A stretch of DNA of 64,000 bases from Hydrogenophaga sp. (GTDB lineage: Bacteria; Pseudomonadota; Gammaproteobacteria; Burkholderiales; Burkholderiaceae_C): positions 1-64,000 of the forward strand of contig NZ_JAUSOO010000129.1 in assembly GCF_030656115.1 (NCBI RefSeq), written 5' to 3'. The translations under genes and the position numbers were made by a program. Positions 43,601 through 52,766 of the stretch are shown here, in pieces. Numbering within the stretch: the stretch's first letter is position 1; the number at the start of each line of letters is the position of its first letter. The notes below the pieces were generated by a model. That model did no database searches. It saw only the letters and a program-made list of their open reading frames with translations, and was not told the origin of the DNA.

Positions 43601-44061
43601 TGGCGCACCCGGCGGCCGAACTCAACGCCGCCAGCTGGTGGAGCCTGCCGCCCGACGTGGCGCTGTTGACCGGCGTGATTCCGCGGCAGCAAGCCTTTCG
43701 CCAGGACAACCACGACGACATCGAACTCGTGCTGTTGCCCGACGAGGACAACGAAGACGATTTCCGCGTGATGGAGCGCCGCGACAACCCCCAGGGCCGC
43801 CGGGGCGAAGAAATGTGGGTTTCGGCAGAGCAAAGGGTTGTCCGCATTCCCGACAGCCAAGTGCAAGGCGAACGCATCAGCCCTTGGGCAGAAACCGACT
43901 ACATGCAGGCCCTGTCGCAATTGGCGTCTGACATGGATGCCATGGACTTGACCAAATGCGCCAAACGCTTCGGCACGGTCACCTTACCGGTGTACGCCCC
44001 GGGTGAAGCCAGGCCCTGGCGGTTTCACCCGGCTTTGGGGTTCAGCAAGGTGCCGTCGTGA
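40660..44061 (+). CDS. cas3: Type I-F Cas2-Cas3 fusion helicase-nuclease
   Basis: This 1133-residue protein is the hallmark I-F Cas2-3 fusion. Cas2 domain is residues 1-95 (MNVLIISQCDKRAL). The HD nuclease has LLAGLAALLHDLGKASRAFQ (about 115) and RHEWVSLRLFEAF. The SF2 helicase has Walker A ASTGCGKTLANARIMYAL (about 445), DEPDDFD for DExD (about 593), and LLSSATLPP. The C-terminal domain follows. It degrades DNA recruited by Csy and takes part in adaptation with Cas1. GTG at 40660 overlaps the cas1 stop. The key motifs look intact. Confidence 0.93.
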   Translation: MNVLIISQCDKRALTETRRILDQFAERRGDRTWQTPITQDGLDTLRRLLRKTARKNTAVACHWIRGLDHSELVWVVGDRKRFNAHGAVPTNTTQRNILRGNDENDWHTGQDIHLLAGLAALLHDLGKASRAFQMRLRGDLTERNQVRHEWVSLRLFEAFVGHDDDATWLARLANPTADDDAAWLDWPGGRLHRDGMDDPVPAPFASLAHAPLAQAVGWLVVTHHRLPVPPPHGEDAKENAATLRTALQRIRADWNESGSGGDTATHPGNTALYWDIEPAHLPTTTALWRKRAARLAQRLLTLCQQPDKGAWLSNPYVMHVSRLCLMLADHHYSSLGLDGKGQPAAGRVQGQQGFAVYANTLRPSGKPNQQLDEHLLGVARHSSEIAHALPGFEHHLPGLGDCKALKKRAAHEHFRWQDKAADLAASVRERAHTQGAFIVNLASTGCGKTLANARIMYALADPTQGMRCAFAMGLRTLTLQTGRSFKNLLGLGDDELAIRVGGSASRALFEHHEREAEKTGSASVQSLFDEEGDVVFEGNTDGHVLLKKIQHDPAISKLLAAPLLVCTIDHLTPATESQRGGRQIAPMLRLMSGDLVLDEPDDFDMADLPALTRLVHWAGLLGARVLLSSATLPPDLVRGLFDAYRHGRAHHQRNRGNAPGAAPQVCCLWVDEFNREHSDCADGEAFSAAHTAFAQSRAGRLKGAEVRRIAQLAALSLPKGKAQGNPTHASLFAARIISLAAALHGRHHNPDPVSGKRVSFGLVRMANIEPLVSVALALYAATEWPAGLRVHMCVYHSQYPLFIRSDIEKRLDQALNRRPRPDGSDPVFSLPDIRQRLDAHPEPDHVFIVLGSPVTEVGRDHDYDWAVVEPSSMRSLIQLAGRVRRHRKGAVTAPNVRVFQSNLRYFKNRGVENIAFCQPGFESRQFPLSTHAMEQLLAQELDAKTQSMPITAIPRLLARPSLNARQSLVDLEHARMQHTMLAHPAAELNAASWWSLPPDVALLTGVIPRQQAFRQDNHDDIELVLLPDEDNEDDFRVMERRDNPQGRRGEEMWVSAEQRVVRIPDSQVQGERISPWAETDYMQALSQLASDMDAMDLTKCAKRFGTVTLPVYAPGEARPWRFHPALGFSKVPS

Positions 44062-44094
44062 GCGGCTTCGGCCGCCCGACCTCATCAAACACCT

Positions 44095-44520
44095 TCAGTG
44101 GGTGCCCAGCATCTGAACGCCCGCTGTTGCAGCCGCCTTGGCCAGACCGGCATCCAGCGTGGCCAGCGGCAAGCCCGTGCGCAGTGCAAGCTCCAGGTAC
44201 GCCGCATCGTAGGCAGACAACCGGTAGCGCCGGGCCAGGTTCAATGTGTCTCCCAGGGCGTGTGTGGCCGTGGCCGGATCGGTCACGATGTTGAGCTGGC
44301 CCAGCAGGGCAACGTAGCGCTGTGATTCGGCCTCGGTCACGATCCCCTTGGCTTCCACTTTGGCCACCACATTGGCCACTTCAAGCGCCCACAGCGAGGG
44401 AACCACCGCCTGTGAATCCTTCAGCGCCATCAGAGTGGCTTCCGCGTAATCGACGCCAGCCGGGTTGGTGCCTGGCACCAGCCAGAGCAAGGCCACCGAG
44501 GCGTCCAGCACAAACCTCAT
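44095..44520 (-). CDS. PIN-domain toxin (VapC-like)
   Basis: This 141-residue PIN ribonuclease has the acidic residues FVLDASVAL (Asp6), SLWALEVANV (Glu about 48), SAYDAAYLELAL (Asp about 100) and ATLDAGL (Asp about 117). VapC-type toxins cut tRNA or rRNA. It overlaps the antitoxin by four bases. The pair runs against the cas operon, between cas2-3 and csy1. This is unusual because the canonical I-F operon has csy1 following cas2-3 directly. All four acidic motifs remain, so it can be active. Confidence 0.85.
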   Translation of the reverse strand: MRFVLDASVALLWLVPGTNPAGVDYAEATLMALKDSQAVVPSLWALEVANVVAKVEAKGIVTEAESQRYVALLGQLNIVTDPATATHALGDTLNLARRYRLSAYDAAYLELALRTGLPLATLDAGLAKAAATAGVQMLGTH

Positions 44521-44762
44521 GCCCTGCCTTCATCGATGAGGGCCTTGAGGTCCAGGGCACCGACCGGTTTGCGGGACAGCATGAAGGCGTGCATCTCATC
44601 CACAGCTGCTGTCGCTGCGGATTGTTTGTTGCCCTGCGCTGGCACCAGATCGGCCACCGCCTCGCCCCGCAACGTGATGGTGTAACGGCTGCCCGCCTGT
44701 ATGCCACGCAGCAACTCCGGCAGTTTCGTTTTGGCTTCGTAAGACCCGACTTCGATGTTCAC
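44517..44762 (-). CDS. Antitoxin of the Phd/VapB type
   Basis: This 81-residue protein begins MNIEVGSYEAKTKLPELLRG with the Phd/YefM-type DNA-binding fold. It then shows TITLRGEAVADLVP and a C-terminal part able to wrap a PIN toxin (DEMHAFMLSRKPVGALDLKAL). It precedes the toxin gene in a standard antitoxin-first arrangement with ATGA overlap. Its promoter would fire away from csy1, into the gap 44763-45042. Confidence 0.8.
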   Translation of the reverse strand: MNIEVGSYEAKTKLPELLRGIQAGSRYTITLRGEAVADLVPAQGNKQSAATAAVDEMHAFMLSRKPVGALDLKALIDEGRA

Positions 44763-44955
44763 GATGGGCTCCTTGTGGTTGGTGTAGACCAGATACTAGA
44801 CCAGTCGGAGCAGGCGGGCAACTTGTCTCTGCGGGAGAAGATCCGCGCCAAAGCCGGAACTGCGAGCGGTGCTGGCAAGGCTGGCACAACACAACTTGAT
44901 CAGTTGGTCATAGCCGTACCTCGGCGGCCTGAGTCATGGGATTTGGTTGGGGCGG

Positions 44956-44976
44956 CCGAACTTTCGAACTCAGAAA
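44956..44976 (+). repeat. Hairpin-less CRISPR-repeat-like sequence upstream of csy1
   Basis: CCGAACT-N6-CTCAGAAA matches the two outer arms of the array repeat: the first seven and the last eight bases. In place of the 13-base stem-loop there are six bases. It is the only such match I find outside the array, and it lies 66 bp before csy1. Such sequences in other type I loci can encode regulatory crRNA-like guides. The rest of 44763-45042 has no gene I can support. Confidence 0.4.
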
Positions 44977-45042
44977 AACGCAATAACATGAGCCTACAGA
45001 TACAAAAGGAATCTGTGCTGTGCAACAACAGGGAGAAACCGG

Positions 45043-46350
45043 ATGCAAAAACACCATCCGCAACGCAGTGCCGAGCTGCGTGCGGTCATCGTTGAATTTC
45101 TCAACAAGCGGCTGGCCGACAAGCTCGACGGCATCAAGGGCGACAACCCCGAAGACGAGCCGCTACGGCAACAACGGCGCACCGAATTGCACCAGCAGTT
45201 CCAACCCGCCACCTGGCTCGAAGATGCCGCCCGCCGGGCCAGCCAGATTCAGGCGGTCACGCACTCGCTCAAGCCTGTTCACCCCGATGCCAAAGGCACC
45301 AGCCTGTATTGCCCGCCTGCCGAGTTGGCCTGCTTGCCGCTGGTGGGTAGCCATTGTTTGGGGGCTGACTTTGCGGGCGATGTGGTGGGCAATGCCGCTG
45401 CGCTGGATGTGTACAAGTTCCTGAAACTGGAGCATTCGTCCCAGTCTCTGCTGGCGCTGTGTCTTCAAAACGATGCCGATTTTGCCGCTGCGTTGAGCGA
45501 TGACGCAGCCACGGCGCAGGCATGGATGGACGCTTTTGCCAGCCTGACCGCACCGCGCGGACAACTGGCATCGCACACCCTGGCCAAGCAACTCTATTGG
45601 CCGGTTACCGACAACCCGCACCGCGACGACGGTTTTCATGTGCTCAGCCCGCTGTACGCCAGCTCACTGGCGCACAAGGTGTACGGGCAGTTGCAGGACG
45701 ACCGTTTCAGCGATGAAGCCAAAGCCGCGCGGGAGGCCAAACGGGCCGACACCTTCAGCGAGCGCCCGGTGCGCGAATACCGGCACATGGCCGTGCAGCA
45801 ACTGGGCGGCACCAAGCCGCAAAACATCAGCCAGCTCAACAGCGAGCGCCGGGGCAACAACCACCTGTTGGCCTCGCTGCCGCCGGTGTGGCAATCGGTG
45901 GCGGTCAAGCCTGTGCTCAACACGGACTCCCTGTTTCACCGCTACAGCCGCCGCCCGCTGGTGCGCCAGCATGTGAAAGCCCTGCTGGACTTTCTTAAAA
46001 CCGACCCCCACCCCAACCAAGCCACCCGCAACCAGCGGGCGGGTTACGTGGACAGCCTGCTGGACGAGTTTTTCCAGTTCACCGCCGAACTGCGCGAGCT
46101 GGAGCCCGGCTGGAGCCAGCACGCCGATTGCGACCTGAGCATGGCGCAAGCGCATTGGCTGGACCCCTTGGGTGCGGCGCCCTCCGCGCCCTTGGATCGG
46201 GTTGAAACCATCAGCCGGGACTTTGCCGGGTGGCTCAACGCCCAGTTGCATGCCGCACTGCCCGTGGGCGACCCCGAGTTTGTGGCCTGGCGCAGGCGCA
46301 TGACCGACGAAATTGATGCCTTTGAACGGGAGAGCAGCCATGCCGATTGA
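45043..46350 (+). CDS. csy1: Type I-F Csy1 (Cas8f large subunit)
   Basis: This 435-residue Cas8f recognises the PAM and holds the 5' end of crRNA. The first part (AELRAVIVEFLNKRLADKL; QQFQPATWLEDAARRASQIQ) is typical of I-F Csy1. The middle GGTKPQNISQLNSERRGN is a family marker, and the end is WRRRMTDEIDAFERES. I start at ATG 45043; GGGAG is eleven bases upstream. It overlaps csy2 by 11 bp. Confidence 0.9.
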   Translation: MQKHHPQRSAELRAVIVEFLNKRLADKLDGIKGDNPEDEPLRQQRRTELHQQFQPATWLEDAARRASQIQAVTHSLKPVHPDAKGTSLYCPPAELACLPLVGSHCLGADFAGDVVGNAAALDVYKFLKLEHSSQSLLALCLQNDADFAAALSDDAATAQAWMDAFASLTAPRGQLASHTLAKQLYWPVTDNPHRDDGFHVLSPLYASSLAHKVYGQLQDDRFSDEAKAAREAKRADTFSERPVREYRHMAVQQLGGTKPQNISQLNSERRGNNHLLASLPPVWQSVAVKPVLNTDSLFHRYSRRPLVRQHVKALLDFLKTDPHPNQATRNQRAGYVDSLLDEFFQFTAELRELEPGWSQHADCDLSMAQAHWLDPLGAAPSAPLDRVETISRDFAGWLNAQLHAALPVGDPEFVAWRRRMTDEIDAFERESSHAD

Positions 46351-47395
46351 GGCCACCCCAGTTGCCACCGACACCACCGCAACCCCCCACGCGGCCTGGC
46401 TCATCTTGCCGCGCCTGCGCGTGCAAAACGCCAACGCCATTTCCAGCCCCATGACCTGGGGGTTTCCGTCCGTCACCGCCTTCACCGGCTTCATGACGGC
46501 GCTGGAACGCAAGCTGGGGCCGGATGCGGGCATCCGCTTCTCGGCCATCGGCATCATCTGCCACGGCTTTGAGGCCCAAGTGACGCAAGGGGGTTACACC
46601 CGCAGCTTTGCCCTCACGCGCAACCCCGTGCTGCAAGATGGCAGCACAGCGGCCATCGTGGAAGAGGGGCGCGTTCACCTCGACATCACCCTGGTGCTGC
46701 AAGCGTCCATCAGCGATGCGCTGCTGGACGATGCCCAGCGCCAAACCTGTGCCAACGCCATTGCCCAACAGGTGGCGGGCATGCGCCTGGCTGGGGGCAG
46801 CGTCATGCCATCCATGACCCAGACCCGCCAGCGCAGCCCCAAAGCCAAGCTGGTGCGCCAGGAAAGCGGTTTTGAGCAGCGAGAAAAACAGTTCAAGCGC
46901 CTCAGCCGCCAATGGTTGCCGGGTTTTGCCTTGGTGTCGCGCGACGACGTGTTGCACGCCCGCCTGGCCGACATGCAAAACAGCGCCGCACCCGGCACAC
47001 CCGCGCCCACCTTGCTCGATGCCTGGCTGGACGTGGCGCGCCTGAACATCCGCGCCAGCCTCCACCCAGACACCCAGGCCGTGGAATGGAAGCCCGACGC
47101 CCGGCCCGGCTGGCTGGTCCCCATGCCCGTGGGCTTTGCCGCCCTGTCCGAACTTCACGCGGCGGGCACGGTGAGCGGCACACGCGACCCCCGCGTGCCC
47201 TTCCGGTTTGTGGAAAGCGTGTACTCCATCGGGCAGTGGATCAGCCCCCACCGGCTGAGCGACTGCACCCACCTGATGTGGCAGCCCACCTACGCGCCCG
47301 ACACCGGCCTGTACCGCTGCACCAACCCCTATGCCGAGCATGCCGCAGCGGCAACCCCAGCTGAAACCTACGTCCCCCTGTCGATTGCAGATTGA
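46340..47395 (+). CDS. csy2: Type I-F Csy2 (Cas5f)
   Basis: This 351-residue Cas5f caps the 5' handle of crRNA in the Csy complex. Landmarks are [36 protein letters not shown] and [17 protein letters not shown] near the C-terminus. ATG 46340 starts MPIEATP inside csy1. An N-terminal extension of 25 residues precedes the conserved part and may be natural. The gap to csy3 is 25 bp. Confidence 0.88.
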   Translation: MPIEATPVATDTTATPHAAWLILPRLRVQNANAISSPMTWGFPSVTAFTGFMTALERKLGPDAGIRFSAIGIICHGFEAQVTQGGYTRSFALTRNPVLQDGSTAAIVEEGRVHLDITLVLQASISDALLDDAQRQTCANAIAQQVAGMRLAGGSVMPSMTQTRQRSPKAKLVRQESGFEQREKQFKRLSRQWLPGFALVSRDDVLHARLADMQNSAAPGTPAPTLLDAWLDVARLNIRASLHPDTQAVEWKPDARPGWLVPMPVGFAALSELHAAGTVSGTRDPRVPFRFVESVYSIGQWISPHRLSDCTHLMWQPTYAPDTGLYRCTNPYAEHAAAATPAETYVPLSIAD

Positions 47396-47420
47396 AAACC
47401 CACCCCCAAGGAGCAACCCC

Positions 47421-48470
47421 ATGGCCACCAAAAACACAACCGCCACCCCCCTCAAAACCGCCTCCGTGCTCGCGTTCGAGCGCAAGCTTGACCCCTCCGA
47501 TGCCCTGTTTGCCGCAGGCACCTGGGCCAGCCGTGGCAACAGCGCCACCTGGGAGCCCGTGGTGGTGCGGGCCAAGTCGGTGCGCGGCACCATCAGCAAC
47601 CGCCTCAAAACCAAAGACCAGGACCCCGCCAAGCTCGATGCCGCCATTGAGAACCCCAACCTGCAAACCGTCGATGTGGCCATGCTGCCCGCCGAGGCCG
47701 ACACCCTCAAAGTCAGCTTCACGCTGCGCGTGCTCGGCGGCACCGGCACCCCGTCGGCCTGCAACAACGCCGAGTACCAAAGCGCCCTGAAAGACGCCGT
47801 GCAAACCTACGTAGCCGCCAACGGCTTCGCCGAGCTGGCCCGCCGCTACGCCACCAACCTGGCCAATGGCCGCTTCCTGTGGCGCAACCGCCTGGGGGCC
47901 GAGCAGATTGAAGTGCAGGTGGCCCGCCTCGTCGAGGGTCAGCCCGAAACCACCTGGACGTTCGATGCCCTGGCGCTTTCCCTGCGGGACTTTGATGCTC
48001 CAGAATCCGCAGCGCCTGGCCTGAAGCCGCTGGCCGATGTGCTGGCCCAGGGGCTGGCAGGCCAAAGCCATGTGCTGCTGCAAGTGACCGCCTTTGTGCG
48101 CGTGGGGGCGGGGCAAGAGGTGTACCCCTCGCAAGAGCTGATCTTGGACAAAGACAAGGCCGGCAAAAGCAAAACCCTGTACACCGTCAATGGCGTGGCG
48201 GGCATGCACTCGCAAAAGCTGGGCAACGCCATCCGCACCATCGACACCTGGTACACCGGCGCAGCCGAGAACGGCCCCATCGCCGTCGAGCCCTACGGCT
48301 CCGTCACCACCCAGGGCAAAGCCTACCGCCAGCCCAAGGCCAAAGAAGACTTCTACACCCTGTTCGACCACTGGGTCACCAAAGGCCAGGCCCCCGCGAC
48401 CGAGCAGCAGCACTTCGTCATCGCCACCCTGATCCGGGGCGGCGTGTTTGGCGACGCGGGCAAAGAGTGA
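47421..48470 (+). CDS. csy3: Type I-F Csy3 (Cas7f backbone)
   Basis: This 349-residue Cas7f forms the six-subunit crRNA-binding spine. Landmarks are [52 protein letters not shown] and [21 protein letters not shown] 47421 has AAGGAG seven bases upstream; the in-frame extension to 47331 lies in csy2 and is discarded. The adjacent csy4 starts 11 bases after the stop. Confidence 0.9.
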   Translation: MATKNTTATPLKTASVLAFERKLDPSDALFAAGTWASRGNSATWEPVVVRAKSVRGTISNRLKTKDQDPAKLDAAIENPNLQTVDVAMLPAEADTLKVSFTLRVLGGTGTPSACNNAEYQSALKDAVQTYVAANGFAELARRYATNLANGRFLWRNRLGAEQIEVQVARLVEGQPETTWTFDALALSLRDFDAPESAAPGLKPLADVLAQGLAGQSHVLLQVTAFVRVGAGQEVYPSQELILDKDKAGKSKTLYTVNGVAGMHSQKLGNAIRTIDTWYTGAAENGPIAVEPYGSVTTQGKAYRQPKAKEDFYTLFDHWVTKGQAPATEQQHFVIATLIRGGVFGDAGKE

Positions 48471-48481
48471 ACGGGCAGGCC

Positions 48482-49048
48482 ATGAACCACTACATCGACA
48501 TGTGCGTGCGGCCGGACGAAGACTTTCCGGCCAGCCAGCTCATGGGTGCGCTGGTCATTCGGCTGCACCGGGCGCTGGTGGCCCACGGCGCGGGCGACAT
48601 CGGCGTGAGTTTTCCCGAGCACAACGCGCAACGCCTGGGCAACCGCCTGCGCCTGCACGGCAGCCAGCAGGCGCTGGCCGCACTCATGGCGCAAGACTGG
48701 CTCAAGGGCATGCGCGACCACCTGGACCTGAGCCCCGCCAGCCCCGTGCCCACCCACGCCAGGCACCGGCAGGTGAAGCGGGTGCAAACCCAAAGCAGCC
48801 CCGAGCGCCTGCGCCGCCGCCTGATGAAACGCCACAACCTGACCGAAGCCCAAGCCGCTGAGCGCATCCCCGACACCGCCGCCCAACTGGCCGCCCTGCC
48901 CTCGGTGTGGGTGCGCAGCAGCAGCACAGGCCAGGCGTTTCGCCTGTTCATTCAGCACGGCCCGCTGAGCGAAGAGCCCATTTCGGGCGCAACGGGCGCA
49001 TTCAACGCCTACGGCCTGAGCCAAGGGGCTTCCATTCCCTGGTTCTGA
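48482..49048 (+). CDS. csy4: Type I-F Csy4 (Cas6f) crRNA endoribonuclease
   Basis: This 188-residue endoribonuclease cuts the repeat after its stem-loop. From ATG 48482 the catalytic His is residue 29 (IRLHRAL), the same number as His29 of P. aeruginosa Csy4. The basic helix RLRRRLMKRHNL (about 118) binds the stem, and the C-terminal GLSQGASIPWF docks the 3' end. GTG at 48467 is a possible alternative start, but His29 numbering favours 48482. Confidence 0.93.
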   Translation: MNHYIDMCVRPDEDFPASQLMGALVIRLHRALVAHGAGDIGVSFPEHNAQRLGNRLRLHGSQQALAALMAQDWLKGMRDHLDLSPASPVPTHARHRQVKRVQTQSSPERLRRRLMKRHNLTEAQAAERIPDTAAQLAALPSVWVRSSSTGQAFRLFIQHGPLSEEPISGATGAFNAYGLSQGASIPWF

Positions 49049-49188
49049 CCCTTTTTTGCCCCTTTTTGGAAGGGGTGAAAAAGTTCTTTAAAAATCAACG
49101 GTTTGTGACGGTGGCGCGAAAATAGGTGCTGGGCCTTGATTTGCCGATTTCGTCAACGCTGACAAGGACTTAGGAACCTATCTGTCTA
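49049..49188 (+). promoter_or_regulatory. CRISPR leader
   Basis: This 140-bp region between csy4 and the first repeat is partly AT-rich (TTCTTTAAAAATCAACGG) and directs transcription and spacer acquisition. CCCCTTTTTGGAAGGGG at 49062-49078 forms a small stem that could end the cas transcript. No gene is present. Confidence 0.65.
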
Positions 49189-51438
49189 CCGAACTGCCGC
49201 ATAGGCAGCTCAGAAATTGTCGAAAACTTTTTGTCATACGCATCATCACCGAACTGCCGCATAGGCAGCTCAGAAAAGGCGAATAACTCAGCCCATGCGC
49301 GCGTAGTTCCGAACTGCCGCATAGGCAGCTCAGAAAGCCCCCGCCTGCCAAGGCGCCCGCTGTGCAGCCCGAACTGCCGCATAGGCAGCTCAGAAATGCA
49401 CCGCAAGACGCTCCGTCGGCGGAGGTTGCCGAACTGCCGCATAGGCAGCTCAGAAACTGCTTCGTCGTCCAGCTGATTTTTTTGCCGGTCCGAACTGCCG
49501 CATAGGCAGCTCAGAAAAATCCAAATCAACCGGTCGTTTTCTCGTCCCCCCGAACTGCCGCATAGGCAGCTCAGAAAATGCGCAAAGTTCTGGTGCTGGC
49601 CTGGGGCCACCGAACTGCCGCATAGGCAGCTCAGAAAAGAAGGATTTTGCGGATGGAGCCCCGCAGCTGCCGAACTGCCGCATAGGCAGCTCAGAAAAGA
49701 TTCATAGTCAGCAAGGACGCTGTCAAAACCCGAACTGCCGCATAGGCAGCTCAGAAATGCTCAAAGCCGCTCACGCTGCAGCAGCTGAGCCGAACTGCCG
49801 CATAGGCAGCTCAGAAAATTTGCACTATGAAAGCGACCCCTTGAACTATCCGAACTGCCGCATAGGCAGCTCAGAAAATCCCCGCCGCGCTGTACGACGT
49901 GGCGTGCGCCCGAACTGCCGCATAGGCAGCTCAGAAAATCTTGGCGACTACGCGGCCCACACCTCCCATCCGAACTGCCGCATAGGCAGCTCAGTAAAAT
50001 ATGTACAGAAGTCCGGCAAGCGCGGCGGCCCGAACTGCCGCATAGGCAGCTCAGAAATCTGGAGCCTCCTGATCCTGAGTCCTCAGGTCCCGAACTGCCG
50101 CATAGGCAGCTCAGAAAACTGAGGCAGGGCACGGCCGGGACGTCTGAGCCCGAACTGCCGCATAGGCAGCTCAGAAAATCGATCGTGATGCCCGTGCCGA
50201 TGACTGCGACCGAACTGCCGCATAGGCAGCTCAGAAATCCCGTGGCCGCTGCCCCCGTGGCCGCGCCGCCCGAACTGCCGCATAGGCAGCTCAGAAATGC
50301 TTGAGCTGGACATATACCGGCTCACCGGTCCGAACTGCCGCATAGGCAGCTCAGAAAACCACGGTCCACTGCCGCAGCGGCGTTGCAGACCGAACTGCCG
50401 CATAGGCAGCTCAGAAATGCACGTCTTGCGTGTCCATGCGGCCCACGGTCCGAACTGCCGCATAGGCAGCTCAGAAAAGGATGTAGGGTGTATATCCGCT
50501 CGTGAGGCCCCGAACTGCCGCATAGGCAGCTCAGAAAAGCCGCAAGGTCGTCGGCAAATACCGCACCGCCCGAACTGCCGCATAGGCAGCTCAGAAAAAA
50601 AGACCATTTCATTGTTTGGCATGACCTGGCCGAACTGCCGCATAGGCAGCTCAGAAAAGCTTAGAGGCAATATCCTGGCACCTTCCACCCCGAACTGCCG
50701 CATAGGCAGCTCAGAAAAGCATCGTGCTCGTGCAAGTCATCACCGCGCGCCGAACTGCCGCATAGGCAGCTCAGAAATTGCGGCGGTCCTGCGGGGAGAC
50801 GGCAAGCCACCGAACTGCCGCATAGGCAGCTCAGAAATTGCCCGCGTTGGGCAGCTTGGCAGCCAGGTTCCGAACTGCCGCATAGGCAGCTCAGAAAATG
50901 ATGACAGCGCGCTGCTCGCCACGCACATCCCGAACTGCCGCATAGGCAGCTCAGAAAGTGCGGATGATGAACTGGGCGGCAGCCTTTGTCCGAACTGCCG
51001 CATAGGCAGCTCAGAAACGTCAGGGCATAACTCTGTGCTCCAGCGGGACCCGAACTGCCGCATAGGCAGCTCAGAAATCCATGCGGGTGTCCAGCGTGTC
51101 AATGCGCTGCCGAACTGCCGCATAGGCAGCTCAGAAAGTTTTAAAAACGGTCTCCCCGAGATCATCGAACCGAACTGCCGCATAGGCAGCTCAGAAAACC
51201 AAGGAAATCAAATGTCTCTCACACTCTCCCCGAACTGCCGCATAGGCAGCTCAGAAACTGGCCCGCTTGCACCCTGGGACAAACAAACCCCCGAACTGCC
51301 GCATAGGCAGCTCAGAAAATGCGCGCCACCTCTGCCATGGGCTGCGCCTCCCGAACTGCCGCATAGGCAGCTCAGAAAACCAAGTGCCCCACGTGGCCGC
51401 AGTTTGTGGCCCGAACTGCCGCATAGGCAGCTCAGAAA
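49189..51438 (+). CRISPR. Type I-F CRISPR array, 38 repeats and 37 spacers
   Basis: The 28-nt repeat begins CCGAACTGCC and ends GCTCAGAAA, with a stem CTGCC-GCATA-GGCAG. Csy4 would leave the 5' handle CTCAGAAA on each crRNA. Spacers are 32 nt except two of 33 nt (49457-49489 and 51258-51290). Repeats start at 49189, 49249, 49309, 49369 and 49429, then every 60 from 49490 to 51230, then 51291, 51351 and 51411. Only repeat 14 (49970) is visibly altered (CTCAGTAA at its end). The newest spacers should be at the leader end, 49217. The last repeat stays intact and ends 18 bp before the VWA gene. All spacer sequences look different from each other. Confidence 0.97.
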
Positions 51439-51455
51439 GGCCAGAGCGTGGATGT

Positions 51456-52766
51456 TCACCCCGCCGCCCGGCTGGTCTTGATGCCTTGCCCGGCGGCCCA
51501 GGTGTTGATGTCGTCGCGGCGGATGGCGGCGGCCATCAGGCCGGGGAAGGCATCGGGTGTGCAGGCAAAGCTGGGCACGCCCAGCGCGGCCAGCTTGGCG
51601 GCCAGGGCGCGGTCGTAGGCGGGGGCCCCCTCGTCGCTCAGCGCCAGCAGGGTGATGAACTGCACGCCCGACTCGACCAGTTCGTTGGCGCGGCGCAGAA
51701 GCCCGGCTTCCACACCGCCTTCGTACAGGTCGGAAATCAGCACCAGGATGGTGTTGCGCGGCTCCTGAATCAGGCCCTGGCAGTAGCCCACGGCCCCGTT
51801 GATGTCGGTGCCGCCGCCCAGCTGCACGCCAAACAGCAGGTCCACCGGGTCTTGCAGTTGCTCGGTCAGATCGACCACCGCCGTGTCGAACACCACCAGC
51901 TTGGTGGCCACGGCGGGCAGGCTGGCCATGACGGCGCCGAAGATGCTGGAGTACACCACCGAGGCCGCCATCGACCCGCTCTGGTCGATGCACAGAATCA
52001 CCTCGCGCTGCGGGCGGCGGGCCTTGCGGCCATAGCCCACCAGCGTCTGCGGCACGATGGTGCGGTAGTCGGGCTGCCAGTGGCGCAGGTTGGCGCGGAT
52101 GGTGCGGTTCCAGTCGATCTCATTCAGGCGCGGGCGGCGGTTGCGCTGGCTGCGGTCCAGCGCCCCGCTGATGGCGCTGCGCAGCGGCTCGTTGAGCCTG
52201 GCCATCAGCTCATCGACCACCCGGCGCACCACCTGGCGGGCCGTGGCCTTGGTTTCTTCGGGGATCACGCCCGACAGCGCCACCAGGCTGGCCACCAGAT
52301 GCACGTCGGGCTGGGTGTTTTCCAGCATCTCGGGCTCCAGCAGCATCTGGCGCAGGTGCAGGCGCTCCAGGGCATCGCGCTGCATCACCTGCACCACCGA
52401 GCTGGGGAAGTAGGTGCGGATGTCGCCCAGCCAGCGGGCCACGGTGGGGGCCGACTGGCCCCGGCCCGCGCTGCGCGGCCCGGCCCCGGCACCCGTCTGG
52501 CGCGAGCGGTTGTTCAGGCCGTTGGGGCCGTCGGGGTCGTAGAGCGCGGCCAGGGCGCGTTCGATGGCTTCCTGCGCCGTGGTGGGCTGGCCGCAGCTGT
52601 TTTTGGCCTGCTCGCCCAGCACCAGCCGCCAGCGCTGCAGCCGGTTGGTGGGGGGTGCGGTCGGGTCGGCAGCGGGGTCGGTGGCTGGGCCGGATGGGCT
52701 GTTGGCGGGTGCCGACGTTGATGTCGATGCAGGGGTGGGTGCGGGAGCGGATGGAGCGGTGGTCAT
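51456..52766 (-). CDS. VWA-domain protein of the MoxR/DUF5682 operon
   Basis: This 436-residue protein has a helical N-terminal region with an Ala/Pro-rich start and a C-terminal von Willebrand A domain (about 245-436). The MIDAS motif is CIDQSGSMAASV (DxSxS), with LGGGTDINGAV for the Thr position and SDLYEGG for the Asp position. VWA proteins of this type act as cofactors of MoxR AAA+ ATPases. ATG 52766 overlaps the DUF5682 stop by four bases. It is the last gene of the four-gene operon. Its 3' end lies 18 bp from the last CRISPR repeat. Confidence 0.85.
   Translation of the reverse strand: MTTAPSAPAPTPASTSTSAPANSPSGPATDPAADPTAPPTNRLQRWRLVLGEQAKNSCGQPTTAQEAIERALAALYDPDGPNGLNNRSRQTGAGAGPRSAGRGQSAPTVARWLGDIRTYFPSSVVQVMQRDALERLHLRQMLLEPEMLENTQPDVHLVASLVALSGVIPEETKATARQVVRRVVDELMARLNEPLRSAISGALDRSQRNRRPRLNEIDWNRTIRANLRHWQPDYRTIVPQTLVGYGRKARRPQREVILCIDQSGSMAASVVYSSIFGAVMASLPAVATKLVVFDTAVVDLTEQLQDPVDLLFGVQLGGGTDINGAVGYCQGLIQEPRNTILVLISDLYEGGVEAGLLRRANELVESGVQFITLLALSDEGAPAYDRALAAKLAALGVPSFACTPDAFPGLMAAAIRRDDINTWAAGQGIKTSRAAG

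Noticed and set aside
44322-45095. 257-residue + strand frame across the vapBC-like pair and the csy1 gap
   Set aside because: Its first half is antisense to vapBC and the rest has no recognisable domain. It may hide a small fragment (GNLSLREKIRAKAGT), but I cannot support a gene.
49757-51481. Repetitive proteins with PNCRIGSSE or LSCLCGSSG units
   Set aside because: These are translations of the CRISPR array. Its 60-base period is a multiple of three, so frames stay open by chance.
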